Shown: one piece after another, positions 43,015 through 52,982 of the stretch
How positions within the stretch are numbered: the first letter of the stretch is position 1
Layout of the letters: each line of letters opens with the position of its first letter
DNA from: Saccharibacillus sacchari DSM 19268
GTDB taxonomy: Bacteria > Bacillota > Bacilli > Paenibacillales > Paenibacillaceae
NCBI RefSeq assembly: GCF_000585395.1
Contig: NZ_KK073875.1
Coordinates: forward strand, 4,388,524 to 4,452,523
Direction: 5' to 3'
DNA length: 64,000 nt
Made by a program: the position numbers and the translations under genes
The notes under the pieces: model-generated
The model's database searches: none
What the model saw: the letters and a program-made list of their open reading frames with translations, nothing else
What the model was told of the DNA's origin: nothing

Positions 43015-43021
43015 TTCGACA
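43015..43021 (-). promoter_or_regulatory. Possible 0A box upstream of spo0A
   Basis: TGTCGAA on the minus strand matches the Spo0A~P box core TGNCGAA, about 110 nt upstream of the spo0A start. Autoregulation is plausible. Confidence 0.35.
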
Positions 43022-43182
43022 CGGTTCGAAGATTCCCTTCTAGTCGTGTCAAATCTCCGCTCTCTCTTAGTATATCGGGTTATACGCCGATTTCAAACAA
43101 AAAATCCCAAAACCGTAAATTAGCACAGATACCGAATCCGATTTCGGATTTTTCTCTTTTTTCGTGCCTTTGCAATAAGGCC

Positions 43183-43207
43183 AAAGCGGAGCCGTTGGCT
43201 CCGCTCG
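43183..43207 (-). terminator. Terminator of recN
   Basis: Minus strand GCGGAGCC-AAC-GGCTCCGC followed by TTT. Confidence 0.75.
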
Positions 43208-43247
43208 TTACCCTTGCTCACAGTTTTGGGATCAAATGAATCAGCGG

Positions 43248-44978
43248 TCAGGAAACCCGATCATTTTTACTTTCTTCAGCAAGTTTCAGCATTTCCTGCG
43301 CATGATGCAGCGTTTTCTCCGTAATTTCGACACCGCCGAGCATCCGGGCCAGTTCCGTTACCCGACCTTCGTCGTTAAGCGATTCGATCCGGGTCATGGT
43401 CCGTTCGCCCTCTACCCGCTTTTCAATCAGGTACTGATGGTCCGCCATGCAAGCGACCTGAGGCAAGTGAGTGATCGAGAAGACCTGACAATCACGAGAC
43501 AGCTTGACCAGCTTCTCCGCTATCGATTGAGCGGCTCGTCCGCTGACACCGGTATCGACTTCGTCGAAGATGAGCACGGGCACTTTATCGTGCCGGGCAA
43601 AAATACTTTTGAGCGCCAACATGATCCGTGACAGCTCACCGCCGGAAGCGATCTTGCCCAGCGGACGCAGAGGCTCGCCCGGATTGGGCGAGATCAGGAA
43701 TTCCGCGCTATCGACGCCTTGACGGGTCAAGCGTACACGACGGCCTTCAAACTCGAAACCGCGGGCATCCTGGATCGGCTCCAAGCGAACTTCAATCGAT
43801 GTACGCTGCATTTGCAAATCCTTCAGCTCGCCTTCGATCTGTCTCGCCAGGTCGCGCGAACAATCGCGGCGGAGCGCGCTCAACTCTCGAGCCAGGATAA
43901 GCGTTTTCTCCAGCTGCTTGTCGCGCTTGGCCGTCAACAGTTCAAGCCGTTCGTCTTTGTTCTCCAGCATATCGGTCTCCCGATGAATGCGATTGTAGTA
44001 TTCGAGAATTTGTTCGACGCTGTCCCCGTATTTCCGGCGCAAGCCGGAGAGCAGGTTCAAGCGATCCTCGACCTCTTCCAGCCTCCCCGGATTAAACTCG
44101 ATGTTTTCTCGATAATCCCGAAGCTGGAATACGGCATCTTCAAGCTGATAATACGCGTTGCGAACCTGTTCAAGAATAGGCTGCATCGCTTTCGGATCAT
44201 AGTTTTCTACGTCTTCCAGACTGGAGATCGCCGAATTGACCGATCCGATCCCCTGTTCGCCGTAAAGCAAATTATAGCCTTCCGAGACGGACTCCATCAG
44301 TTTTTCGCTATGCGCAAGTTTGGAACGTTCGTCCGCCAGTTCTATGTCTTCGCCTACCTTGAGCTTGGCCGCCTGGATCTCTTCCAGTTGAAAACGGTAC
44401 ATGTCGAGCATCTGCAAAGACTTCTGGCTCGTCTCGCGCAATTCTCTCAGTTCCCGCTCCAGCTTCGCCAGCGCGGAATACTCTTGTTGATAGGCGGCTT
44501 TGGCCGGAGCAATCGTATCGCCGCCGTAAGCGTCCAGCAGCCCCAGATGGCTCTCCGGACGAAGCAGAGACTGGTGCTCATGCTGACCATGAATATTGAT
44601 AAGCTGTTCGCCCACTTCGCGCAGCATCGTCAAGTTAACGAGCTGCCCGTTAATGCGGGACGTGCTTTTTCCTTGTGTGTTCACTTCACGCCGAATCACC
44701 AGATGTTCCTCGGACGAAGCGGATATACCGAGTTGTTCGAGCGTCTTCCATACGGGATGCTCCCCCGGTAGTTCGAATAAAGCTTCCATCTCCGCCTTAT
44801 CGGCGCCGTAACGAATCAGTTCCGAAGAACTTCTTCCGCCGGAGATCAAACCCAGCGCATCGATAATAATCGACTTGCCTGCGCCGGTCTCACCGGACAA
44901 TACATGGAATCCATGATAAAAATGGACGTCGACGGCTTCGACGACGGCGAGATTGCGAATGGACAATGCAACTAGCAT
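43248..44978 (-). CDS. recN: DNA repair protein RecN
   Basis: SMC-like ATPase of double-strand-break repair. 576 residues: N-terminal MLVALSIRNLAVVEAVDV and Walker A GETGAGKSIIIDAL, long central coiled coils (~170-370, e.g. ALAKLERELRELRE), signature LSRIMLALKSIFA preceded by GGE, and Walker B VLIFDEVDTGVSG. The ATG at 44978 follows GAGGTGAG. Order argR-recN matches B. subtilis. Confidence 0.95.
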   Translation of the reverse strand: MLVALSIRNLAVVEAVDVHFYHGFHVLSGETGAGKSIIIDALGLISGGRSSSELIRYGADKAEMEALFELPGEHPVWKTLEQLGISASSEEHLVIRREVNTQGKSTSRINGQLVNLTMLREVGEQLINIHGQHEHQSLLRPESHLGLLDAYGGDTIAPAKAAYQQEYSALAKLERELRELRETSQKSLQMLDMYRFQLEEIQAAKLKVGEDIELADERSKLAHSEKLMESVSEGYNLLYGEQGIGSVNSAISSLEDVENYDPKAMQPILEQVRNAYYQLEDAVFQLRDYRENIEFNPGRLEEVEDRLNLLSGLRRKYGDSVEQILEYYNRIHRETDMLENKDERLELLTAKRDKQLEKTLILARELSALRRDCSRDLARQIEGELKDLQMQRTSIEVRLEPIQDARGFEFEGRRVRLTRQGVDSAEFLISPNPGEPLRPLGKIASGGELSRIMLALKSIFARHDKVPVLIFDEVDTGVSGRAAQSIAEKLVKLSRDCQVFSITHLPQVACMADHQYLIEKRVEGERTMTRIESLNDEGRVTELARMLGGVEITEKTLHHAQEMLKLAEESKNDRVS

Positions 44979-45132
44979 GCACTCACCTCGTTGATAGTCT
45001 CCTCCGTCTCCATCCCGCAAACTTCGGGAGGAGAGGATTCAGTTCCATTATATTCATGCGAACACTTGTTTGAACAGTGGCAAATTGAAGAATCCGAAAA
45101 AAAGATTCGTTTTCTGCCGTTCAAAATCAAGT

Positions 45133-45582
45133 TCAGGAGATGAATCCCATAATTTGGCCGATCACTTTTTGGCTATTCTCCGGCTCTCTGCAGATCAGCA
45201 AAATCGTGTCGTCCCCCGAGATGGTTCCCATGATTTCCGACCATTCCATGTTATCAAGCAGTGCCGCGATCGAGTTGGCCGTGCCCGGCAGGCACTTCAT
45301 CACGACCAGATTCGCCGAATAATCAATATGAACGAAGTTATCCACCAGTGCACGTTTAAGCTTCTGCACCGGATTATAGCGTTGATCGGTCGGCATGGAA
45401 TATTTGTAACGGCCGTCGTCAAGCGGAACTTTGATTAACAGCAGTTCTTTGATGTCTCTGGATACCGTTGCTTGCGTGACTTGAAACCCGGCTGCGCGAA
45501 GAGCGCCGACCAGCTCGTCTTGGGTTTCGATATCCCGACTTGAAATGATCTCCCGAATTTTGATATGTCGTTGTCCCTTCAT
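45133..45582 (-). CDS. argR: Arginine repressor
   Basis: AhrC/ArgR transcription factor: represses arginine synthesis and activates catabolism with L-arginine as co-effector. 149 residues: N-terminal winged helix ([46 protein letters not shown]) and C-terminal trimerisation/arginine-binding domain ([32 protein letters not shown]). Located between tlyA and recN as in other Bacillales. Confidence 0.95.
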   Translation of the reverse strand: MKGQRHIKIREIISSRDIETQDELVGALRAAGFQVTQATVSRDIKELLLIKVPLDDGRYKYSMPTDQRYNPVQKLKRALVDNFVHIDYSANLVVMKCLPGTANSIAALLDNMEWSEIMGTISGDDTILLICREPENSQKVIGQIMGFIS

Positions 45583-45656
45583 ACGACTCCCCCTATGGTC
45601 ATTAATCGATCAGCGATGACTGATTTCACCGTTCGCTTCATAAACGCGTCCAGCAC

Positions 45657-45690
45657 AAAGAAACTCACCGTTCGGCGGATGAGTTTCTTT
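45657..45690 (-). terminator. Hairpin at the tlyA/argR junction
   Basis: AAAGAAACTCA pairs with TGAGTTTCTTT (11 bp). It overlaps the last codons of tlyA and ends with TTTCTTT on the minus strand, so it may attenuate read-through into argR. Confidence 0.55.
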
Positions 45691-46528
45691 GGAAATTTCG
45701 AGCGGCTTCCGCCGCGGTATTCGAGGCCAGCTCACGAATAACATCTTCGCCAAGCGGCTGCGTTTCTCCTTCTGTCAACTTCAGATACGCGAGAAATTCA
45801 ACATTGCCTTCCCCACCGGTAATTGGCGAAAAAGTCAAGCCTCCAATCTCGAAACCAAGCGCATTAGCGAAGCTCAACACTTCGTTCAGTACATCCTCAT
45901 GCACCTTGCGATCGCGTACTACCCCTGATTTCCCTACCTTATCGCGACCCGCTTCAAATTGCGGCTTAATCAATGCCGCTACTTCAGCCGGACGTCGCAA
46001 TAACTGCACCAAAGGCGGAAGAATGAGACGCAAGGAAATAAACGAGACATCGATACTCGCAAAATCCGGTTGCGCACCCGTCAATTCCTCGGGCGTCATA
46101 TAGCGGAAATTGGTACGCTCCATCACGCATACGCGCTCGTCATTGCGCAGCGACCAGTCAAGCTGGTTATAACCGACGTCGATCGCGTACACATACGATG
46201 CACCGTTCTGCAAAGCACAATCGGTAAACCCGCCGGTCGAGGAGCCGATATCCAGCATAACCCGCTCCGACATCCGGATGTCGAACGTTTTGATCGCCTT
46301 TTCCAACTTCAGCCCGCCGCGGCTAACGTAAGGATGTATGGCGCCTTTGACATGCAAAGCCGCATTACGGGATACTTTCATTCCGGGCTTTTCGATCCGC
46401 TCATTATCGGCAAAAACAAGGCCGGCCATGATGGCCGCCTTGGCTTTTTCCCGACTTGCATAATACGCTTGCTCAACGAGCAGAACGTCAATTCTTTCTT
46501 TGGATGCTTTTTCTTTTGGCTCGGCCAT
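45665..46528 (-). CDS. tlyA: TlyA-family rRNA (cytidine-2'-O)-methyltransferase
   Basis: 287 residues: S4-like N-terminal domain (RIDVLLVEQAYYASREKAKAAIMAG) and FtsJ-type SAM-dependent methyltransferase (LDIGSSTGGFTDCALQNGA, DVSFISLRLILPP, KPQFEAGRDKVGKSGVV). In Mycobacterium TlyA methylates 16S and 23S rRNA; the Bacillus homologue is YqxC. It lies 50 nt downstream of dxs on the same strand. Confidence 0.92.
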   Translation of the reverse strand: MAEPKEKASKERIDVLLVEQAYYASREKAKAAIMAGLVFADNERIEKPGMKVSRNAALHVKGAIHPYVSRGGLKLEKAIKTFDIRMSERVMLDIGSSTGGFTDCALQNGASYVYAIDVGYNQLDWSLRNDERVCVMERTNFRYMTPEELTGAQPDFASIDVSFISLRLILPPLVQLLRRPAEVAALIKPQFEAGRDKVGKSGVVRDRKVHEDVLNEVLSFANALGFEIGGLTFSPITGGEGNVEFLAYLKLTEGETQPLGEDVIRELASNTAAEAARNFQRNSSAER

Positions 46529-46577
46529 AATCAGGCTCTCTTTCTGTGTAAAATGCGGGGTTTGCCTAGGTAAATAT

Positions 46578-48482
46578 TTATGAAGGCAAGCCCGCTTTCA
46601 GTGCCAGACGACTGCCTGTCACGGCTTCGCGAACGAGGTCCGCAGCATTTTCAGCCGTCAAGCCGGACTCCTGCTGTTGTTCCTTAATGCTTCCGTGCTC
46701 GATAAAGCAATCCGGCACGCCCAAAATCCGGACCTCCGCATGCGCGATCCCTTTCGACGCATAGAATTCAAGCACGGCACCGCCCAGTCCGCCCGCTTGC
46801 GAAGCCTCCTCCATCACGAGAAGCTTAACGCCGCGATGCGCAAGATCGGTCAGCATCTTCTCATCAAGCGGCTTCAGGAAACGCGCATTCACGACGCTGG
46901 CCTGAATACCGGAAGATTTGAGCAGTTCTGCGGCTGCAAGAGCAACCTGAACCATCGGGCCGACAGCCAAAATCGCGCAGTTTTCGCCTTCGCGAACCGT
47001 CTCCCAGCTACCGATCGGAATGTTCTTGAGCTCTGTATCGAGCGGAACGCCCAGACCGTTGACCCGAGGATAACGGAAACCGATCGGCCCTTGATTGTAA
47101 TCCAACGAAGTTTTCATCATGTGACGCAATTCGTTCTCGTCTTTCGGCATCATCAGCACCATATTCGGGATATGACGCAGGAACGCGATATCGTATACGC
47201 CCTGATGCGTCTCGCCGTCTGCGCCGACAAAGCCTGCACGGTCAATCGCAAAAATGACATTCGCGTTATGGCGGCAAATATCATGCACGATCTGATCGTA
47301 TGCGCGCTGCATGAAGGTGGAATAGACGGCGAAGACCGGCTTCATCCCTTCCATCGCCATCGCGGCGCACAGTGTTGCGGCATGCTGCTCGGCAATACCG
47401 ACGTCAATCATGCGTTTCGGGAAACGTTCGGCAAACGCCATCAGTCCCGATCCGCCCGGCATGGCCGGAGTAACCGCGACGATTCGCTCGTCCTGTTCGG
47501 CCAATTCGATCAACGTACTGCCGAACACTTCGGTATACATCGGATTTCCCGCTGATTTAAGCGTTTTGCCGGATTCGATCTTGTAAGGCGAAATGCCGTG
47601 CCATTTATGCGAATCGGCTTCTGCCGGCTTGTAGCCTTTGCCCTTTGTCGTTACGACATGGACAAGCACAGGCCCGTCGATGTTATCCGACTGACGGAAC
47701 GTCTCCATCAACTTGGGCAGATCGTGACCGTCGACCGGACCGATATACTTGAAGCCCAACTCCTCGAACAGAACGCCGGGCACCATCATGTACTTAAGGC
47801 TGTCTTTCACTTTTTCCGCCGTGCGGGCCAGTTTGCCGCCGATCGCGGGAATCTTTTTGATCAACGATTCGACATCGTCTTTCGCGCGCAGGTAATGACG
47901 GTCCGAACGAACGCGGCTCAAATAATTGTGCATTGCGCCGACGTTAGGAGCGATAGACATCTCGTTATCGTTGAGCACGACAAGCAAATTCTTTTTTTCA
48001 TGACCGATATGGTTAAGCGCTTCGAACGCCATACCGCCCGTCAAAGCGCCGTCTCCGATAATCGCGACGACCTTATTGTCTTCGCCCTTCAGATCGCGCG
48101 CCATCGCCATGCCCATCGCCGCGGACAGCGACGTGCTGCTATGACCCGCTTCCCAGACGTCGTGCTCGCTCTCCGTACGTTTAACAAAACCGCACAAGCC
48201 TTTGTATTTGCGCAGCGTATCGAATTTTTCCTGACGCCCCGTCAAAATCTTGTGCACGTAGGCTTGATGGCCCACGTCGAAAATAAATTTATCTTTGGGA
48301 CTGTCGTAGCAGTAATGCAACGCCAGCGTCAGTTCGACCACGCCCAGATTGGAAGCCAAATGGCCTCCTGTCGCCGACAGCTTTTCGATCAAAAACTGAC
48401 GGATCTCCTGAGCCAAAGGTTCCAACTGCTCGGCCGGCAGCTTCTTCAGATCGCCGGGTTGATTGATTTGTGGAAGGAGCAT
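46578..48482 (-). CDS. dxs: 1-deoxy-D-xylulose-5-phosphate synthase
   Basis: First step of the MEP isoprenoid pathway: condenses pyruvate and glyceraldehyde 3-phosphate with TPP. 634 residues. Seen: [16 protein letters not shown] with the catalytic histidine region, [14 protein letters not shown], the TPP motif [40 protein letters not shown]-like [10 protein letters not shown], and the C-terminal transketolase domain. Follows ispA in the same direction. Confidence 0.96.
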   Translation of the reverse strand: MLLPQINQPGDLKKLPAEQLEPLAQEIRQFLIEKLSATGGHLASNLGVVELTLALHYCYDSPKDKFIFDVGHQAYVHKILTGRQEKFDTLRKYKGLCGFVKRTESEHDVWEAGHSSTSLSAAMGMAMARDLKGEDNKVVAIIGDGALTGGMAFEALNHIGHEKKNLLVVLNDNEMSIAPNVGAMHNYLSRVRSDRHYLRAKDDVESLIKKIPAIGGKLARTAEKVKDSLKYMMVPGVLFEELGFKYIGPVDGHDLPKLMETFRQSDNIDGPVLVHVVTTKGKGYKPAEADSHKWHGISPYKIESGKTLKSAGNPMYTEVFGSTLIELAEQDERIVAVTPAMPGGSGLMAFAERFPKRMIDVGIAEQHAATLCAAMAMEGMKPVFAVYSTFMQRAYDQIVHDICRHNANVIFAIDRAGFVGADGETHQGVYDIAFLRHIPNMVLMMPKDENELRHMMKTSLDYNQGPIGFRYPRVNGLGVPLDTELKNIPIGSWETVREGENCAILAVGPMVQVALAAAELLKSSGIQASVVNARFLKPLDEKMLTDLAHRGVKLLVMEEASQAGGLGGAVLEFYASKGIAHAEVRILGVPDCFIEHGSIKEQQQESGLTAENAADLVREAVTGSRLALKAGLPS

Positions 48483-48725
48483 ATGTCATTCCCCGCTTTC
48501 CTTCATTTTCCTGAAATTCGGTTGCGAACGATTTTTTCGAATGTGGCCATACCCTACGCAATAAGCGTTCAGGTATTTGCCGTAGTATCGGTTATTATAT
48601 CGTTTTTGGGGAAACAAAGCCAATTTGCGACTTCCGCTTCCCTGCTTATTCGTCGCCGATTCATCTGATGTTCAATACCCAAGCAAGCGAGCGGCGAAAC
48701 CGATCCGTCTCGAATTCGTTACCGA

Positions 48726-49631
48726 TTAACGATCTCGTTCAACCAGATAGTCGGCGATCGCAAGCAGCATTTCGGCAGACTCCAGTCCAGCTCCCGATAC
48801 GGCGGACTTGGCTTCTTCGCTCAAACGGCGTACTTCTTCGCGCGACTTATCGATGCCGAGCAAGTACGGATACGTGACTTTTTCCATCTTTACGTCGCTC
48901 TGCGTCTTTTTGCCTAACTTGCTCTCATCGCCAACCAGATCGAGAATGTCGTCCTGAATCTGAAAAGCCAGTCCGACGTCTCGTCCGAATGTTCGCAACG
49001 CCTCAAGCTGCTTCACCGAAGCTTCTGCCGTCCGTCCGCCCGCAAGCAGCGAAAACATGATCAGGTCGCTGGTCTTGTGCAGATGAATGTATTCCAGTCT
49101 TGCAAAATCCGTCGTGCCTTGTTCGCCTTCCATATCCGCTACTTGCCCGCCTACCATGCCGCGAGGTCCAGCGTACTCAGCCAGGTCAGATACGATTGCA
49201 ATCGCTGCATCCGCCGGAAGTAGCCCCTCTTTCGCAAGCGAAGCGATTACGTAAAAGGCATGGGTCAGCAGGCCGTCGCCGGCCAGAATCGCCATAGCTT
49301 CGCCAAATACCTTGTGATTAGTCGGCTTGCCGCGTCGCAGATCGTCGTCGTCCATGGCCGGAAGATCGTCATGAACGAGCGAATACGTATGTACCATCTC
49401 GACGGCAGCCGCCACGCGGATCGCCGCAGCCCGATTTCCCCCAAGACTTTCACAAGCGGCTACGACCAATAACGGACGCAGACGCTTGCCTCCGGCATCC
49501 AGCGAATACTTCATTGATTCCAGCAATGCCGGGGGCATATCCCATTCGGTCGGAAAGGCTTGGTCAAAATAAGCTTCCAGATCGGATGCGACTTTTCTCA
49601 TATACGGCTCAAGTTCAAACACGTTGCTCAA
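48726..49631 (-). CDS. ispA: Polyprenyl (farnesyl/geranyl) diphosphate synthase
   Basis: Chain elongation of isoprenoid diphosphates. 301 residues. First Asp-rich motif DDLPAMDDDDLRRG (DDx4D class) and second motif QIQDDILDLVGDE; GKRLRPLL at the N terminus. Its ATG overlaps the xseB stop (ATGA). IspA type by context with xseB and dxs. Confidence 0.95.
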   Translation of the reverse strand: MSNVFELEPYMRKVASDLEAYFDQAFPTEWDMPPALLESMKYSLDAGGKRLRPLLVVAACESLGGNRAAAIRVAAAVEMVHTYSLVHDDLPAMDDDDLRRGKPTNHKVFGEAMAILAGDGLLTHAFYVIASLAKEGLLPADAAIAIVSDLAEYAGPRGMVGGQVADMEGEQGTTDFARLEYIHLHKTSDLIMFSLLAGGRTAEASVKQLEALRTFGRDVGLAFQIQDDILDLVGDESKLGKKTQSDVKMEKVTYPYLLGIDKSREEVRRLSEEAKSAVSGAGLESAEMLLAIADYLVERDR

Positions 49632-49927
49632 AAGTTGTCCCCGCCTTCCGCTTCACCCGCGAAGTTTCGGCGCCGAAGCTGTCCGTCCTCTTCGACGATC
49701 GTTTCGATTTTGCGTTCGACCTGCTCCAGCTTTTGACCGCACAATTGCGACAATTGCATGCCGCGTTGAAATAAATCAATCGCTTTTTCCAACGGCACAT
49801 CGCCTTGTTCAAGCTCGCCGACGATTTGTTCAAGCTGGTCCATGGCCTGCTCAAAATTCAATCCGGCCGCGTCCATCGATTCTTGCGCCTGATCCCCATT
49901 GGATTGCATGCCCGCGTTATTATCCAC
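49628..49927 (-). CDS. xseB: Exodeoxyribonuclease VII small subunit
   Basis: 99 residues. Core motif NFEQAMDQLEQIVGELEQGDVPLEKAIDLFQRGM (coiled-coil hairpin, ~20-55), typical of XseB. GTG start at 49927 with GGAGGAGGG upstream, overlapping the end of xseA by 8 nt; it overlaps ispA at its stop. The tail after ~70 is acidic and variable. Confidence 0.93.
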   Translation of the reverse strand: MDNNAGMQSNGDQAQESMDAAGLNFEQAMDQLEQIVGELEQGDVPLEKAIDLFQRGMQLSQLCGQKLEQVERKIETIVEEDGQLRRRNFAGEAEGGDNF

Positions 49928-51278
49928 TTCGATTGCCCTCCTCCGTCGTTTGAATGACCTGACAGTCCAGACTTCCGTCGTTAACTCGGACAATGATCCG
50001 GTCGCCTTCACGCACTTCGCGCGCAGATTTGATCAGTTTCTCTTTATTCTCGTCATAAACAAGGCCATAGCCCCGTGCCATAACCTTAAGCGGACTTAAA
50101 GCATCCAGTTGACGCACGCTACCTAATAAACGCTGACGTCGGTCTTTGACCGCTACATTCATAGCGCTGGTCAGCCGGCCGTCCAGCGTTCCCCATTGAC
50201 GCGCAGCAAGCTGCAGCTGTGCACCGGGATAGAAACGCGCAAGCCGACCGTGCAGGCGCGTATGCTTATCTCGGCCCGTTGCAAGCTTGGCATCCGTTCT
50301 CGACGTCAGGCGGCGCGTCAGCCCGTCCAAACGCTGCGCATGCGGCAGAAGCGCGCGTTCCGGCTGCCTGAGTACGGCAGAGCGCTGCAAACGCGCCAGA
50401 CGCTCGCGTTCCTGCGCAGCCCGGCGGAGCAAAGCTCCCCGCAGACGCTGTTCCAGCTGCGAAATTCGCTGCTGAAGCTCGCGTCGATCGGGCACCGCAA
50501 GTTCCGCGGCGGCGGTAGGCGTGGCGGCGCGCAGATCGGCCGCAAAATCGGAGATGGTAAAGTCGGTCTCGTGCCCCACGGCTGAAATGACAGGAATTGC
50601 CGAATCATAGATGGCACGAGCCACGATTTCCTCGTTGAACGCCCACAACTCTTCCAACGAACCGCCGCCCCGGCCCACGATCAGCACATCGGCTTCGCCC
50701 AACCGGTTCAGGATGCGAATCCCGCGCACGATAGAAGCGGCCGCTTCCTTCCCCTGCACAAGCGCGGGATACAGCATCACCGGAACGCCGGGAAAACGGC
50801 GCCCCAGCGTCGTCAGAATATCCCGCACGGCCGCTCCCGTAGGCGAGGTAATAACGCCGATCGCGCGAGGCATCGTCGGAATTTTCCGCTTGCCGCCTTC
50901 GTCGAACAGCCCTTCGCTTTCGAGCTTTTTTTTCAGTTGCTCATAGGCCAGATAGAGACTACCGACACCGTCGGGCTGCATCTCCGTGAGGTAAAGCTGG
51001 TATTGACCATCGCGCTCGAACACCGAAACGCTGCCGAGCGCGACGACGCGCGTTCCTTCGCGCGGAATAAACGGCAGCCGTTTATTGTGCGAAGCAAACA
51101 TGATTGCGCGCACACGGCTGCCGGTATCTTTTAACGTAAAATACATATGTCCGCTCGAATGATGCGTAAAGTTCGAAATCTCGCCGCGCACCCACACTTC
51201 CGGCAGCAGCGGGTCCGCTTCGAACTTCTGGCGGATATACCGGTTCAGCTCCTGGATCGACAGTATGCGCTGCTCCAT
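49920..51278 (-). CDS. xseA: Exodeoxyribonuclease VII large subunit
   Basis: 452 residues: N-terminal OB-fold (VWVRGEISNFTHHSSGHMYFTLKD), catalytic domain with GVITSPTGAAVRDILTTLGRRFP and IVGRGGGSLEELWAFNEE, AVGHETDFTISDFAADLRAATPTAAAEL, then a long coiled-coil region that wraps the small subunits. Degrades single-stranded DNA from both ends with XseB. 15 nt after folD. Confidence 0.96.
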   Translation of the reverse strand: MEQRILSIQELNRYIRQKFEADPLLPEVWVRGEISNFTHHSSGHMYFTLKDTGSRVRAIMFASHNKRLPFIPREGTRVVALGSVSVFERDGQYQLYLTEMQPDGVGSLYLAYEQLKKKLESEGLFDEGGKRKIPTMPRAIGVITSPTGAAVRDILTTLGRRFPGVPVMLYPALVQGKEAAASIVRGIRILNRLGEADVLIVGRGGGSLEELWAFNEEIVARAIYDSAIPVISAVGHETDFTISDFAADLRAATPTAAAELAVPDRRELQQRISQLEQRLRGALLRRAAQERERLARLQRSAVLRQPERALLPHAQRLDGLTRRLTSRTDAKLATGRDKHTRLHGRLARFYPGAQLQLAARQWGTLDGRLTSAMNVAVKDRRQRLLGSVRQLDALSPLKVMARGYGLVYDENKEKLIKSAREVREGDRIIVRVNDGSLDCQVIQTTEEGNRSG

Positions 51279-51293
51279 GTCCGGAAGCTCCGC

Positions 51294-52154
51294 TTAAGAC
51301 ACGCCGTGCGCGCGTTTCGCGGCAACCAGCGTATTTTTCATCAGCATCGTAATCGTCATCGGGCCTACTCCGCCCGGTACCGGCGTGATTGGACCGGATA
51401 CGGCGCTTGCCGATTCAAAGTCCACGTCGCCCGCTAATTTGCCGGTGTCCAGACGGTTGATGCCTACGTCGATGACGACGGCCCCCGGCTTGATGTAAGA
51501 AGCGTCCACGAAGTTGGCACGCCCTACGGCTACGACCAAAATGTCGGCCTGACGCGTCAGTTCCTTCATGTTGGCCGTACGCGAATGGCACATGGTAACT
51601 GTTGCATTTTCGCGTTGCAGCAGCAGGGATACCGGTTTGCCGACGATGTTGCTGCGACCGATCACGACAGCATGTTTGCCGGACATTTCGATGCCCGTAT
51701 GCTTAATCAGTTCAATAACGCCAGCCGGCGTACATGGAAGCAGGCTATCGTCGCCGATGACCAGATTGCCTACGTTGATCGGATGGAAACCATCCACGTC
51801 CTTTTCCGGCGAAATCGCGTTGATGATTGCTTTTTCTTCGATATGCCCCGGAAGCGGAAGCTGCACGAGGATACCGTTGATGTTTTCTTGTTCGTTCAGC
51901 TTCTGCACGAGTGCAAGCAGGTCTTCCTGCGACGAATCGGCTTCGAGGCGGTGAACTTCGGAATAATAGCCAAGGTCTTCGCAAGCTTTGGCTTTGTTGC
52001 GCACATAGACCTGGGAGGCCGGATCTTCCCCGACGAGCACGACGGCAAGTCCAGGCACGCAGTTCTGAGCTGCAAGGGCTTCAACTTCGAGTTTCAGGGT
52101 CTGGCGAATTTCGTCCGATACTTGTTTTCCGCTGATAATTTGGGCTGTCGTCAT
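51294..52154 (-). CDS. folD: Bifunctional methylenetetrahydrofolate dehydrogenase/cyclohydrolase
   Basis: Interconverts 5,10-methylene- and 10-formyl-THF. 286 residues. Seen: YVRNKAKACEDLGY (catalytic Tyr/Lys), QLPLPGHIEEKAIINAISPEKDVDGFHP, the NADP-binding VVIGRSNIVGKPVSLLL and the C-terminal PVPGGVGPMTITMLMKNT. SD AAAGGAG. Its 5' region contains repeat copy A. Confidence 0.97.
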   Translation of the reverse strand: MTTAQIISGKQVSDEIRQTLKLEVEALAAQNCVPGLAVVLVGEDPASQVYVRNKAKACEDLGYYSEVHRLEADSSQEDLLALVQKLNEQENINGILVQLPLPGHIEEKAIINAISPEKDVDGFHPINVGNLVIGDDSLLPCTPAGVIELIKHTGIEMSGKHAVVIGRSNIVGKPVSLLLQRENATVTMCHSRTANMKELTRQADILVVAVGRANFVDASYIKPGAVVIDVGINRLDTGKLAGDVDFESASAVSGPITPVPGGVGPMTITMLMKNTLVAAKRAHGVS

Positions 52155-52195
52155 GATTTTATCTCTCCTTTGATGGTGGGGTCTACGTGGGTGTT

Positions 52196-52322
52196 GGGCT
52201 GCGAGGGGAGTTCGTTTCGATCGCGTGTTGAACTCGGGAAAATGGATTGGATTGTAATAAGGAATTTTCCCGAGTTCAAAGGCGAACGCTGGCGCTTCTT
52301 CACTGAACTCCCCTCTCCGCCA
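52196..52322 (+). repeat. Structured intergenic repeat, copy A
   Basis: Outer stem GAGGGGAGTTC (52203-52213) with GAACTCCCCTC (52305-52315), 11 perfect pairs; inner stem TTGAACTCGGGAAAAT (52228-52243) with ATTTTCCCGAGTTCAA (52264-52279), 16 perfect pairs. Loop ATGGATTGGATTGTAATAAGG is nearly identical to copy C. It lies between nusB and folD, which are usually adjacent in one operon. No coding content in the 375-bp gap. Confidence 0.88.
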
Positions 52323-52529
52323 GTTACGTTTGAGTTGGGGCGAGTTAAAACATTTTTTATGGGGAGGAAAAGCTTAATTCGCTTGAAGGCGAATTACTGA
52401 ACGATTATTTGCTTACTTCATCTTCGCTCGAATTCCTGACTCCATTAAATTAAATTTCTAGCTCTACGCTTATCTATCAATGCTCATTGACTACTGAAGC
52501 TTTTATTATTTACTTGTTTGATCGAAATC

Positions 52530-52982
52530 TTATTTCAACTTGCTTTTCAGTTCGTCGGAGTCTTGGATCATTTTACCTAGGACGCCGTTGACGAATTTGC
52601 CGGATTCTTCGGTGCCGAAGTGTTTGGACAGTTCGATGGCTTCGTTGACGGCTACTTTGGCCGGGACGTCTTCGGCGAAGATCATTTCGTAGGCGGACAA
52701 GCGCAGGATTTGGCGGTCTACGCGGGATAGGCGGCTGATTTGCCAGCCTTTGAGGTAGCCTCCGAGCAAGTCGTCGAGAGCTGTTTTGTTGGTCCATACG
52801 CCGTTGACCAGCGCCAGGACGTATTCGGCAAGGCGGTCGGCGTCTTCGAGTTTGACTTCGCCTTCGTTTTCATTGCCTGCCTCCGAAATCAGCATCGAAA
52901 CGGCATCAAGTGCTGAAACTTCGTTCATTTCCATCTGGTACAAGCTCTGTACCGCAAGTTCTCTTCCCAATCGTCTTTTCAT
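52530..52982 (-). CDS. nusB: Transcription antitermination factor NusB
   Basis: RNA-binding helical protein that, with NusE (S10), promotes antitermination on rRNA operons. 150 residues: RRLGRELAVQSLYQMEMNEV, LARLLGGYLKGWQ-like LDDLLGGYLKGWQISRLSRVDRQILRLSAYEM (read in parts), and EAIELSKHFGTEESGKFVNGVLGK. Good match to the family along its length. Confidence 0.96.
   Translation of the reverse strand: MKRRLGRELAVQSLYQMEMNEVSALDAVSMLISEAGNENEGEVKLEDADRLAEYVLALVNGVWTNKTALDDLLGGYLKGWQISRLSRVDRQILRLSAYEMIFAEDVPAKVAVNEAIELSKHFGTEESGKFVNGVLGKMIQDSDELKSKLK

Larger units (their letters stand above)
42906..43247. other. spo0A upstream region (spoIVB absent)
   Basis: It holds the recN terminator (43183-43207), a 0A-box-like TGTCGAA (43015-43021) and a related TGTCAAA on the plus strand (about 43048). 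No gene was seen and no trace of spoIVB was recognised. Confidence 0.5.
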
